From: Idiomarina aminovorans
Lineage (GTDB): Bacteria > Pseudomonadota > Gammaproteobacteria > Enterobacterales > Alteromonadaceae
Assembly (NCBI RefSeq): GCF_023155095.1
Contig: NZ_JAKNDA010000007.1
Coordinates: 33,715 to 97,714 of the forward strand
Direction of reading: 5' to 3'
Length of the DNA: 64,000 bases
The first letter of the stretch is position 1. The number at the start of each line of letters is the position of its first letter. The notes beneath the pieces are model-generated. The model was not told the origin of the DNA. It saw nothing but the letters and a program-made list of their open reading frames with translations, and searched no databases. Made by a program: the position numbers and the translations under genes. Positions 55,182 through 63,846 of the stretch are shown here, piece by piece.

Positions 55182-57245
55182 ATGAACTCGCTAGTTTTTA
55201 AACACTTTATTGGCAGTTTTAATCGAGGTGACATGGTGTGGTCACATCCTAGCCAGCGGCAACTGGTGTTGTTAGATGGTGTCTCCGGGGCGCTACCAGA
55301 GCATGCAGTGAAACTATGTCGGGAATGGTTACAAGAACAGCCTGAAAACCGTTTGTTTCGACCTGAAGTCATCATTGATGAATTAAATGCTCTATTAGCA
55401 AAGCACAAGTGCCAAGCCGCTTTTTGCTTGGCAACAGTAAAAAAAACAAACGAGGTTATCGTTGATATAATCGGTAACATTCGCGTTTATGAACTAAAAC
55501 GTTATCAGCCGGCTGAATCGTTACGTGATAAAGACATGATTCATCCAACTGAAGTATTGGGACAAGCATTAACCCCCATACCATCGCGACTCTGTTTGCC
55601 ACTAAGCTATGACACAAAGTACTTAATATGTAGCGATGGTTTATCACACACCAAGATTATTGATAATGGTTTGCGGCTAGACGATATCGAACGCAATGTA
55701 AAGTCAAAGCTAGATGCGCTGAAAGAAGAAAATGATTGGAGCGCTATTGTTTTCCCAGTTGATAGTACTAACGAATTTAGCGACAGTCGTCACGTTGACG
55801 AAGTAATTATTGGCGACCCGTCAACTGATGCTGCGGAACGTCAAGTTCACCAACAGCTAGCACAGCAAATCATGGCAAACCCGGTTTTGAAGGGGGCTAA
55901 ACTGGTTCGAAACCCCTTTTTTAAAGGTAAAAATTCGTCACGGGAAGTTGATGCTTTGCTAATTAGTCCGATTGGGATTTTTTTCATTGAAGTGAAAGGT
56001 CATGAGGGTGATGTTGAGCTATATGTTGATTCAAGTGAGCGAAAGTCGATGGTGTTATGGGACAGAACAACTAAACCGGCGACTAAAGTACGCGATGCTA
56101 ACCCAGTGCGAAAGGGAATCGAAGCGATAAGAACTTTCCAGCATGACCTTGCTAATTCAGCAGGTGAATTAATTCCAGAAGCAAGGAAAACTGTGGTGAT
56201 TTGTTTTACATCCTCACACGGACAAGCGACGTGTATTGATGGTGCTGGTAAACGATATCCACTACCTTACAGTTATGGGGAGGCGGTTGTTACCGATGCG
56301 CATAATTTGGTTAGTGCTATAATTTCTCGCGCTAAAAGCTGGGTAGGAAAGCGACTAAAGCCACTATTAAGTGATGAGCAAATTCAGAAAATAGCGGACC
56401 GGTTTACGCACCAGCGAGAGGAAACCGAAAATAATCCAGGCTATCTCTTGCCTGGGTTGACGGTCGATCTTACCCAGGAAATAAGCGGCGAATCGAGCGA
56501 TTACTTTAAAATATATGAAGCTTCTCACTATGATGATGAGGTGTGGGCTAAGCGCTATATTGATGACGCATTCAAGCGTCTGGATCAGGGGGCTTCGGCA
56601 GAGCGCGTAGCGCGCGAAATCCCGGTTCTGCAACGCTTGGGAAGGCACCGAGTAGAGGGTATTCCATATTATTACTGGCACTACCAAAACGGTAATGACC
56701 TGATTATCTTTTTAGAGCCAGGTTATCCAACCACACTGATAGATTGGCTTAAAAAGTCGCCGACGCGCGAAGCCTGTATAGCAATATTACAACAATTATT
56801 AGCTACGCTTACTCAGATAAGTGAATTTAGCGCACCGCCGATTGTTCTGCGTTCAGTTAACCCGCGCAATATTCGTTTATCATCAAATAACTCAGTGCAA
56901 TTAATCAATTTTGAATTGGTTCAATCGGATGACTTAAAAACATTGCCAATTAATGCTCGTACACAGTTTGACCGTCTATATCAATCAGCAGAGGTGTTGG
57001 ATGCCAGTGCTTCAGTTTCAGGCAAAGCTGATGTCTACAGTGTTGCGATGGTCATTGCATACGTACTAAGCGGCGATGTGCCAAAGAAAGTGCGACTGCA
57101 ACAAGGCAGGGGTTTTGCAAACCTGTTAGAGCAAACTGGTTTACCTGAGCAAGATAGTGATTTGCTGAAAAAAGCTTTGCATGAAAACCCGCAACAGCGA
57201 CCGTCGATGCATGTTTTAAATGAGAGAATCAGGCAATGGAAGTGA
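55182..57245 (+). CDS. Accessory system protein B: PP2C phosphatase - NERD nuclease - pseudokinase fusion
   Basis: 687 aa, three domains. (1) PP2C-like, 1-200: the metal-binding Asp set is present at D17 (NRGDMVW), D32 (LLDGVSG), D152 (CSDGLSH) and D185 (NDWSAIV), so it looks active. (2) NERD, ~215-330: ERQVHQQL, SREVDALLIS and FIEVKGHEG give the E/D/ExK set of the PD-(D/E)xK-related fold. (3) Protein kinase-like, ~430-687: HRDxKPxN reads LRSVNPRN (~556) and DFG reads NFE (~576), so it is a pseudokinase. It overlaps the following true kinase by 10 bases. Confidence 0.82.
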   Translation: MNSLVFKHFIGSFNRGDMVWSHPSQRQLVLLDGVSGALPEHAVKLCREWLQEQPENRLFRPEVIIDELNALLAKHKCQAAFCLATVKKTNEVIVDIIGNIRVYELKRYQPAESLRDKDMIHPTEVLGQALTPIPSRLCLPLSYDTKYLICSDGLSHTKIIDNGLRLDDIERNVKSKLDALKEENDWSAIVFPVDSTNEFSDSRHVDEVIIGDPSTDAAERQVHQQLAQQIMANPVLKGAKLVRNPFFKGKNSSREVDALLISPIGIFFIEVKGHEGDVELYVDSSERKSMVLWDRTTKPATKVRDANPVRKGIEAIRTFQHDLANSAGELIPEARKTVVICFTSSHGQATCIDGAGKRYPLPYSYGEAVVTDAHNLVSAIISRAKSWVGKRLKPLLSDEQIQKIADRFTHQREETENNPGYLLPGLTVDLTQEISGESSDYFKIYEASHYDDEVWAKRYIDDAFKRLDQGASAERVAREIPVLQRLGRHRVEGIPYYYWHYQNGNDLIIFLEPGYPTTLIDWLKKSPTREACIAILQQLLATLTQISEFSAPPIVLRSVNPRNIRLSSNNSVQLINFELVQSDDLKTLPINARTQFDRLYQSAEVLDASASVSGKADVYSVAMVIAYVLSGDVPKKVRLQQGRGFANLLEQTGLPEQDSDLLKKALHENPQQRPSMHVLNERIRQWK

Positions 57246-58060
57246 CAATACAGCAGCTATTAAAATCTGACTTAGCTCATACAGATCTCGAACTCTTGGT
57301 TCCGGTGTATGAAAACCTTGCGGCAGGTCGAAGTTTGTTTCATGTACGCCATAAAGTGACCCAGAATCACTATGCGTTAAAAGTATTTGATAAAACGTTA
57401 ATCAATAAAAAACAACTTAATACGGAAGTTGTAGTATTAAACAGGTTGCCATTTGGAGCGGTGCCACATGTGCATCGTTTAGATGAAACACGCACATACA
57501 TTACATTGTTGATAGATTGGATTGATGGGCAACCTTTTTCTCAGCGTTTTAGTCAACAGCCGGTTGAGCAGTTTGAAGTTAAACAGCGCATCAGTGCACT
57601 AATCAAAGCAGGCTGGCGATTACAGTCAATGCACCAGCAAAAGCTATACCATCGTGATATTAAGCCAGATAATTTAATTTGGACGGGCGATAAAGTTTAT
57701 GATCCGGTCTATGTGATAGATTTAGGCAGTGCAGCCCAAAAGCGCGAGGTTGAAGAGGGGACTCCTGGTTTCCGTGCGCCGGAACAGTATGTGTCGAGAC
57801 AGCAGTCAGTGACTGATAAAACAGACGTGTTTGGGCTAGCGCAAGCCTTATGGTTTTTAATAACTAACGAACCAGCTGATTTAAGTGTCAATGCAGACTA
57901 TACCGACTGGGATTTTCCTGATTATCCAATGCTGCCTACTTTTACGCCTAATGCAAGGCGGCTTTTTAATCTGCTTGAACAGGCTACTCAATTTCAGCAA
58001 AAAAAACGCCCAACATTACCTAAGTTTTTAAGTGAACTGAATCGTTTAAATAAAGGATAA
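57236..58060 (+). CDS. Accessory system protein C: Ser/Thr protein kinase
   Basis: 274 aa soluble kinase with an intact catalytic core: Lys in HYALKVFDK, catalytic loop YHRDIKPDNLIW (~137-146), DLG in VIDLGSAAQ as the DFG equivalent, and APEQY before the F-helix DVFGLAQAL. No TM or sensor domain. The overlap with the phosphatase-pseudokinase gene implies coupled synthesis and probably an opposed kinase/phosphatase pair. Targets unknown. Confidence 0.9.
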   Translation: MEVTIQQLLKSDLAHTDLELLVPVYENLAAGRSLFHVRHKVTQNHYALKVFDKTLINKKQLNTEVVVLNRLPFGAVPHVHRLDETRTYITLLIDWIDGQPFSQRFSQQPVEQFEVKQRISALIKAGWRLQSMHQQKLYHRDIKPDNLIWTGDKVYDPVYVIDLGSAAQKREVEEGTPGFRAPEQYVSRQQSVTDKTDVFGLAQALWFLITNEPADLSVNADYTDWDFPDYPMLPTFTPNARRLFNLLEQATQFQQKKRPTLPKFLSELNRLNKG

Positions 58061-58070
58061 TAAAAGAAGC

Positions 58071-61000
58071 ATGAGTATATCGTTAGACAAGGAAGTTTTG
58101 TTTTGGCAGAAGGAATTGGTTGCTGACTATGGATTGGCACTAGCGTTGATAAAAAACGACCCCTCAAGCTTGTTTAGTCTTCCCGAAGAACATCAATATA
58201 CGCATTCTGAGGTGTTAGATTTTCTTAAGTGTTCGACGAGAGGAACATTAAGGCAATTTACCAGTAAAAATGAAGAGTTAGTGTTTGTTTTGCTCGTCGG
58301 GGACTACAGGATTCAGTTTAAAGTTGGGCTTAATAACCAAAATAGCAAGCGTTTGTTTCCTTCAAATATTCGTTTGCTGGATCACGAAGATAAGAGAAGA
58401 GCTATGGTCGATGGTATTATTATCGACTTCCACGGTGTTCATATAGTCTCTGGCACAGACTATCGTAGTTTAGAACAGCAGAATAGTGACTTTAAAAGTG
58501 GCGTGGCCACCGATAAATTACTTGCATTACTGAACATTAAATTAATTGAGCGAGCGGGAAATTTATCTAGACAGGATTCAGTAGAGGAAAACAACGCAAA
58601 ACTCACTGATACACAGCTTGAAATGTTAGAGTGCTTGCATAGGTTTGTCGATACCGAGTATGAACTTGAATGTCAGGATCAACAGCTTGAGCCCGCGTTT
58701 TTTTATCAACACATAAAAGCCAGCCCGGTAAAACAAAGCTACCGGCAATTTTATGATCTCACTCTAGTAGAAAGTGATTATGAGCGTTTACTTCAAAAGC
58801 AACCAAAACTGTTATCGGTTAGTGCAGAGAGTGATAACTCAGATGAAATACTGATGGAGGTGGTTGAACTAGAAAGTCGTTCAGACCAACCTGTTATTCA
58901 GGTGAGTATCGAACGCCAAGTTGGGGCTGCTCAAATTCCGGCTAGTGGTAATCTTAAGCTAATGGCATTACCAACACTACAGAAGATCCGAAACACTATT
59001 ATTGAACAACTAAAATCAGGCGATACAGAAAACCCTTGGTTGTTGTCTTTGCTATCAAAGGAGTACAGTGCGCCAGGCTTTAAGGCAAAACGGGTAGCTG
59101 TAGATGGTGGTGAGTTCCCGCCTACCGAATCACAGCAGGCAGCGGTTGATGCTGGAGTTGCTACACCCGACTATTCGTTGGTATTGGGGCCTCCTGGGAC
59201 CGGAAAAACAACAGTTATTCTAGAGTGGGTGCGTTATTTTATTGCAAATGGACAACGAGTTTTAGTGACGTCCCAAAACAATAAAGCAGTTGATAACGTA
59301 CTGGAACGATTAGCTGATGAGCCGCAGTTCGAATGCCTGCGAATTGGTAATGAAACAAAAGTGAGTTCGTCGCTGCATGATATTTTGCTAGATAACAAGG
59401 CCACTGAGTTACAGAAAAAGTTATTCGAGAATAGCGAACAACTGCAGAGTTACCTGTGCAGCGCGCAGTCCTTCTTTAGCTATCTTCATAAGTACCGACA
59501 GTATGTCGGCGACACTATTAATCAGCATGATGAGGCACAACGGCGTGAAGTCAGCTTAAGTACACGGCTGGAAACGCAAAGTAGGCAATTAGATGAACTG
59601 TTAAACGAACATAAACATTTAACCAAACAGGTACAGTTAAGCAGACATAAAAAGCAACAGCGCGAGTCTCAGTCACCTTCATTTCTGCTGAAGCTGCTGA
59701 CTTTTGGTTGGCATAGTTATCAACTACGTCGACTAGAAAGGCAGATAAATAAATGGTCTCAGCTGCTTAATTTTAACCAGAAACAACATGACGAACTATC
59801 AATTGAGTCCGAGCAAACAGAAAAACAATTAAAAGAGACGCTACAAAAGTGCGCACAATATCTTGAGCGATTGCAGAAAGTTGAAGCAAAGCATCCCGGC
59901 AATTATTTGGATTATATTCGTATTCCGGATGGTCGCCTATTAATGAAGGGGAAGTTAAGTACCTATCAAGAGAAAATAAGTGGCATTCAAACTACTTTGA
60001 GCAACTGGTTTGACGATATTCACAACCGGCGGAGACACAGTCTATATCCTTTATTGCTAGAGCACGTCAATGTGGTGGGAGCAACTTGTATCGGCATTAA
60101 TACTAAAGAGATGTTCCGGGATATTGACTTTGATGTCGTGATAGTTGATGAAGCAGGCCAGATTCAGGTGCACAACTTGATGGTGCCTTTATCTCGTAGC
60201 AAAAAAGCGATTCTGGTCGGCGACCACAAACAGATCCGGCCGGTCGTGCAGCCGGAGGTGTTGGAGGAACTGCAAGAAAAAGGTTGTGATGATGAAGAGC
60301 TGAAACTATACGAGCGCAGTTGGTTTGAGTTGCTATGGGAGCAATCACCTAAGTCTCGTAAGTTTATGCTCGATACGCAGTTTCGGTGCCCTAGTGAAAT
60401 TAGCGACTTTGTCTCGCAGGCATTTTACGAGAACAACTATTATGCTGGTGCCAATAAGATTAATAGCAAGCCGTTACTACATTTTTGCCCTTCGCCAATC
60501 ATTTGGTTGGATACCGCAGAGGTTAAAAATAACCATGAGGAGCGTAAAGAAGGTCAGTTTTCTGGTAACCGTTCGGAAACCAATATCATAGTTGAAGTCT
60601 GTCGACGCGCCATTGTGGAAATGCCCGAGCTTGTTGAACGTCGAGAAATAGGCATCATTGTGCCTTACCGAAAACACTTACAACAAATTCAATCGCGCAT
60701 AAAACAACTGCAGAAAACTAAGGCGTTTCCGGAGCTTTCCATTCCTCTAAGTGAGTTGGTAGCTTCTGTCGATAGCTTTCAAGGGCAAGAGCGTGAACTG
60801 ATTATCTTTGCTTGCTCGCGTTCTAACAAACGAGGCAATGTTGGGTTCCTAAAAGAGTGGCAGCGGATCAATGTGGCTCTAACTCGTGCAAAAAAACAAG
60901 TTATTATGGTTGGTAATACTGAAACGATGACGCATTTAACTAAAAGTAACCTAGATTCTGCGGACAAAGATTTTAAGCAGGCCATGCAGTTGCTTGTCAA

Positions 61001-61076
61001 GCAGTTACAAGAGCGCAACGCAATTTTACCTGGCTTCCGATTTTTTCCAAAAAAGCGAACAAAAACCGGAGCATAG
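58071..61076 (+). CDS. Accessory system protein D: COG1112-type superfamily 1 helicase
   Basis: 1001 aa SF1 helicase of the Upf1/Dna2-like group. N-terminal ~340 residues are not assigned. Motif I VLGPPGTGKTTVI (~371), motif Ia TSQNNKAVDNVLERL, a long Gln/Glu/Lys-rich coiled-coil insertion (~440-640), motif II VIVDEAGQ (~689), motif III LVGDHKQIRP (~716), motif IV-like DTQFRCPSEISDFV, motif V SVDSFQGQERELIIF (~903) and motif VI NVALTRAKKQ. All ATPase motifs look intact. 10 bases after the kinase gene. Confidence 0.9.
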   Translation: MSISLDKEVLFWQKELVADYGLALALIKNDPSSLFSLPEEHQYTHSEVLDFLKCSTRGTLRQFTSKNEELVFVLLVGDYRIQFKVGLNNQNSKRLFPSNIRLLDHEDKRRAMVDGIIIDFHGVHIVSGTDYRSLEQQNSDFKSGVATDKLLALLNIKLIERAGNLSRQDSVEENNAKLTDTQLEMLECLHRFVDTEYELECQDQQLEPAFFYQHIKASPVKQSYRQFYDLTLVESDYERLLQKQPKLLSVSAESDNSDEILMEVVELESRSDQPVIQVSIERQVGAAQIPASGNLKLMALPTLQKIRNTIIEQLKSGDTENPWLLSLLSKEYSAPGFKAKRVAVDGGEFPPTESQQAAVDAGVATPDYSLVLGPPGTGKTTVILEWVRYFIANGQRVLVTSQNNKAVDNVLERLADEPQFECLRIGNETKVSSSLHDILLDNKATELQKKLFENSEQLQSYLCSAQSFFSYLHKYRQYVGDTINQHDEAQRREVSLSTRLETQSRQLDELLNEHKHLTKQVQLSRHKKQQRESQSPSFLLKLLTFGWHSYQLRRLERQINKWSQLLNFNQKQHDELSIESEQTEKQLKETLQKCAQYLERLQKVEAKHPGNYLDYIRIPDGRLLMKGKLSTYQEKISGIQTTLSNWFDDIHNRRRHSLYPLLLEHVNVVGATCIGINTKEMFRDIDFDVVIVDEAGQIQVHNLMVPLSRSKKAILVGDHKQIRPVVQPEVLEELQEKGCDDEELKLYERSWFELLWEQSPKSRKFMLDTQFRCPSEISDFVSQAFYENNYYAGANKINSKPLLHFCPSPIIWLDTAEVKNNHEERKEGQFSGNRSETNIIVEVCRRAIVEMPELVERREIGIIVPYRKHLQQIQSRIKQLQKTKAFPELSIPLSELVASVDSFQGQERELIIFACSRSNKRGNVGFLKEWQRINVALTRAKKQVIMVGNTETMTHLTKSNLDSADKDFKQAMQLLVKQLQERNAILPGFRFFPKKRTKTGA

Positions 61077-61082
61077 CACAAA

Positions 61083-62306
61083 ATGTCTCAAGAGATGATC
61101 AAACACGAAGAACGTGCTTACGAAGAGCTTGAGAAGTTCGGGCGTCAAATGCTGTTTTATCGACAAATGTTTTTGCCGGTATTGTCGGTTCAGGTTTGCG
61201 TAGAGGAGGTATTGCGTAATCATTTTGATGGTGTCGATGGTATGCTGCTGAGTTTAGTTAAAGAAGGGGTTAATAGCACGAATGCATTAGCCCACTTTTC
61301 CGGACTAGCGGTAAGAAATATCAATAAGAAGATGGCTGGGTTATATGGTTTGGGTTTTTTGCTGTACGAACAAAACGACGTAGCCACTCTTACCGAGTTA
61401 GGAGCTCGAAGCCTTAATCAGGGAAGAGCAGTTACACATGTAAACCGAGGCTTATTGTATTGCGGAATAACCGAACGGTTGCTGCCGAGAGAAGCCTACG
61501 ACAAGCGATTTATCGGCACCCAAGATTTAACTGAGGATGACCTGAAATTTATTCTTGTTGCGCAAGAGAAGCAAAAGATTAGCTTGAATCAGCTAAAAGA
61601 AATAAACGCACTGGATTATACCACTAAAAAGCAGCTTAACTTACCGGATGAAGTAGAGCAGTTGGTGTCCATAGAAGATTATGCTTCTGGTTTTATACAA
61701 GCACAGCTATTAGTTGCGGGAAAGGTTCAACCACAAAAGGCCTGGACGCAGTTTGGATCATGTTTTCGAGATTACCCTCTCAACAAAGTACCTCAGATAA
61801 CAGGTTTTAGGGCCTCAAGACGGCGAGCTATAGAAAGGGTTAGGGAAGCTTTGAGTCAAGAGGGAGTAATTACTGATAGTGATGTTAATGAACATGCCCC
61901 GGGAGTTATTCAGTTAATTGTTCGTAAAGTTAATAAACGTTGGCTTGGCTCTACTACGGCCTCATATTTGCCTAACATTATACGTTGTCGCTCTGAGTAT
62001 GTCGCGGCACGTCCGTTCTATCGTTACCCGGTGAAAACAGCTGACGCTCTTAAAGGGAATACGTTAATCGTTGACTTATCGCAGCTAGATGAGAAAACTC
62101 AGCAAGATGCGCTGGCGCTTAGTAAGTTTTATAAAAAGAAGGCGCACTTTTTTAAAACTCCTCGTGTTGAGCGTATTGACAGGAACTTTCAGGCATTTGT
62201 TCAGCGCAGATTGACACAGACTGAGCAGAGGGAGTTGTTAAATATTGCTAATGAGCTAGGTATTAAACCTATGCAAAAATGGTTGCAACCGGCCAATGGA
62301 GATTAA
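61083..62306 (+). CDS. Accessory system protein E: uncharacterised protein, possible winged-helix N-terminus
   Basis: 407 aa with no family recognised. Residues ~35-110 look like a winged-helix module (GMLLSLVKEGVNSTNALAHFSGLAVRNINKKMAGLYGLGFLLYE, in parts, followed by LTELGARSL as in DNA-binding regulators or phospholipase-D-linked adaptors). The C-terminal half is basic, with GFRASRRRAIERVREAL and RKVNKRWLG, compatible with nucleic acid binding. No TM segment. 6 bases after the helicase; shared operon is clear, function is not. Confidence 0.65.
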   Translation: MSQEMIKHEERAYEELEKFGRQMLFYRQMFLPVLSVQVCVEEVLRNHFDGVDGMLLSLVKEGVNSTNALAHFSGLAVRNINKKMAGLYGLGFLLYEQNDVATLTELGARSLNQGRAVTHVNRGLLYCGITERLLPREAYDKRFIGTQDLTEDDLKFILVAQEKQKISLNQLKEINALDYTTKKQLNLPDEVEQLVSIEDYASGFIQAQLLVAGKVQPQKAWTQFGSCFRDYPLNKVPQITGFRASRRRAIERVREALSQEGVITDSDVNEHAPGVIQLIVRKVNKRWLGSTTASYLPNIIRCRSEYVAARPFYRYPVKTADALKGNTLIVDLSQLDEKTQQDALALSKFYKKKAHFFKTPRVERIDRNFQAFVQRRLTQTEQRELLNIANELGIKPMQKWLQPANGD

Positions 62307-62311
62307 GATTT

Positions 62312-63541
62312 ATGTCGATGACTCGTTTATGTGCAACCGCAGTTTTACCTTTAGACATAACGGCCAAGCAGCTTGAGAAACTGTTGAAACGCCATCACTG
62401 GGTCCATTGGACGAATGGGCTTGATACTAAAGGCATTACTGATCAGCGACGCTTTTATAATCGCTCCACGGTCGAGTTATTTAGACCACAAGCAGGAGGA
62501 CGGTGGCAGCTAGATATTTCTGATGCATTGGGTGAATCGTTAATGCTTGAACACAATGACCACATTAAGTTGCAGTCCATAACCTTGCTGCAGTTAAGTG
62601 ATAGGGCGTTGGTTTACTTAAATATTAGTGCTAATGAGATAGAAACAGACAAGGTTTATAATTTACAGCGTCAAATAGTTAGTTTTTTTCCAAAAAAACA
62701 GCATAGTCGCTTGCCTAATTGGCGGATTGGGGAGCAATCTAAAACATTACATCAGTGGCTAGCGGATTTGCTCGATATAGAGTTAAGTGAGGACAACTAC
62801 TATTCAGAAGACTGGTTTGGACATGAGTTACCGTACTGTTTGCATATTGAGTCAAACACAACTGGGCAAAGGCAACGTGACCTACTGATTAACTTGTCGG
62901 CTGGCGCAGATCCCTCGCGAGCAGGGTACACTTTGTCACAGGTCGAGTATGATCAGTTGGCATCTAATAGGTTTACTGTTTGGTCTGATTGGCAGGCGTT
63001 ACAGTCAAACCACCGGTTGGTTTTTGTCAGTGCTATGGACTCGAATGCGTTGCGAATGAACTTAAGTGCCCAACAATACTACGTAGACTTGTTTGCATTA
63101 GGGCTATTGCAACGTATGGCGTTTGATGGTTTTCAGCAAGAGTTTACCCGAGCTAACAATACTGCATTTAAAAAACTAACGAAACGTATTAATAATTTCC
63201 GTAAAACTTTCAACATCACTCAAGTCTGTAGCTACCCACTGGCGCAGCGTCTTTATGATTATGTTGTGAAACGTATGCAACTGCGAGAGCTTGAGCAGCG
63301 AGTCTTTAACGAAATTGAATATCATCACCAAGAACAACAGCGCGAGCAGTCTTCCAAGTTTAATCTAATGCTGTTCAGTATCTCTGTAGTAGCAGCGTTA
63401 ATTTTACCGTTGGAGGCACTGTCTACATTATTGTCTTTGCCGGAGGGACAGCGCACCAGTGATTTCTGGTGGGGGGTTGGGGCGAGCAGCCTTGGTATTC
63501 TTATTATTATGGTGTTGCCAGTCCTTCTGCGTCGGCGATAA
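62312..63541 (+). CDS. Accessory system protein F: membrane protein with long helical stalk and C-terminal TM hairpin
   Basis: 409 aa from ATG 62312 (GGAG about 10 bases upstream; an upstream ATG at 62279 overlaps gene E). A soluble alpha/beta N-terminal part (~1-240), a long charged helical region (~280-350) rich in Gln/Glu/Arg, then two TM helices (FNLMLFSISVVAALILPLEA and a last one in GVGASSLGILIIMVLPVLL) and a short RRR tail. The topology resembles CorA-like proteins but the GMN motif is absent. A membrane effector is a plausible role (inference). Confidence 0.7.
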   Translation: MSMTRLCATAVLPLDITAKQLEKLLKRHHWVHWTNGLDTKGITDQRRFYNRSTVELFRPQAGGRWQLDISDALGESLMLEHNDHIKLQSITLLQLSDRALVYLNISANEIETDKVYNLQRQIVSFFPKKQHSRLPNWRIGEQSKTLHQWLADLLDIELSEDNYYSEDWFGHELPYCLHIESNTTGQRQRDLLINLSAGADPSRAGYTLSQVEYDQLASNRFTVWSDWQALQSNHRLVFVSAMDSNALRMNLSAQQYYVDLFALGLLQRMAFDGFQQEFTRANNTAFKKLTKRINNFRKTFNITQVCSYPLAQRLYDYVVKRMQLRELEQRVFNEIEYHHQEQQREQSSKFNLMLFSISVVAALILPLEALSTLLSLPEGQRTSDFWWGVGASSLGILIIMVLPVLLRRR

Positions 63542-63634
63542 GTTAATCGGAAGGAAATTAAAATAAACCACTAAAGTGCTCTGTGTAACCAAGGCCTCCT
63601 GTTTGTGAGTTCGCTATAAACCCAACGGATAGTG

Positions 63635-63657
63635 GTGGCGGAGATTAACTCCGCCAC
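63635..63657. other. Perfect hairpin between the accessory locus and the small ORF
   Basis: GTGGCGGAG and CTCCGCCAC form a perfect 9-base stem around ATTAA. No T-run follows on either strand, so it is not a typical intrinsic terminator. It lies 93 bases after gene F and 6 bases beyond the small minus-strand ORF. Confidence 0.5.
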
Positions 63658-63663
63658 GAACCG

Positions 63664-63825
63664 TTATCTGATATCGATTTCTAAAGTAGCGTCACTTTTA
63701 GTGAATAGATAGGCTTTGTCGTTGTAGTAAACAAACGGGAAAGGAATTGCCGAGTCTTTCGTGAGCGTCGCTAGTAGCACACATTGACCGTAGTATTTGC
63801 CAGGTGGGTCAATTTTGTTGGCCAT
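63664..63825 (-). CDS. Small hypothetical protein next to the IS66 end
   Basis: 53-codon frame starting MANKIDPPGKYYGQCVLLAT and ending ATLEIDIR, with an in-frame stop directly before its ATG and no clear Shine-Dalgarno. It contains aromatic-rich SAIPFPFVYYNDKAYLF. Its start lies inside a TTGGCC...GGCCAA inverted repeat. It might be real or a remnant; no family recognised. Confidence 0.35.
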   Translation of the reverse strand: MANKIDPPGKYYGQCVLLATLTKDSAIPFPFVYYNDKAYLFTKSDATLEIDIR

Positions 63826-63846
63826 TTAACCGGCCAATAATTGACG

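Noticed and set aside
53319..63541. Calling the locus Mokosh, BREX type 2 or Zorya
   Set aside because: The COG1112 helicase is shared with Mokosh, but the kinase is separate, there is no PLD nuclease, and PglX/PglZ and ZorAB-type proteins are missing.
63635..63657. Rho-independent terminator for the accessory operon
   Set aside because: The stem is perfect but no T-run follows on either strand, so it is listed only as a hairpin.
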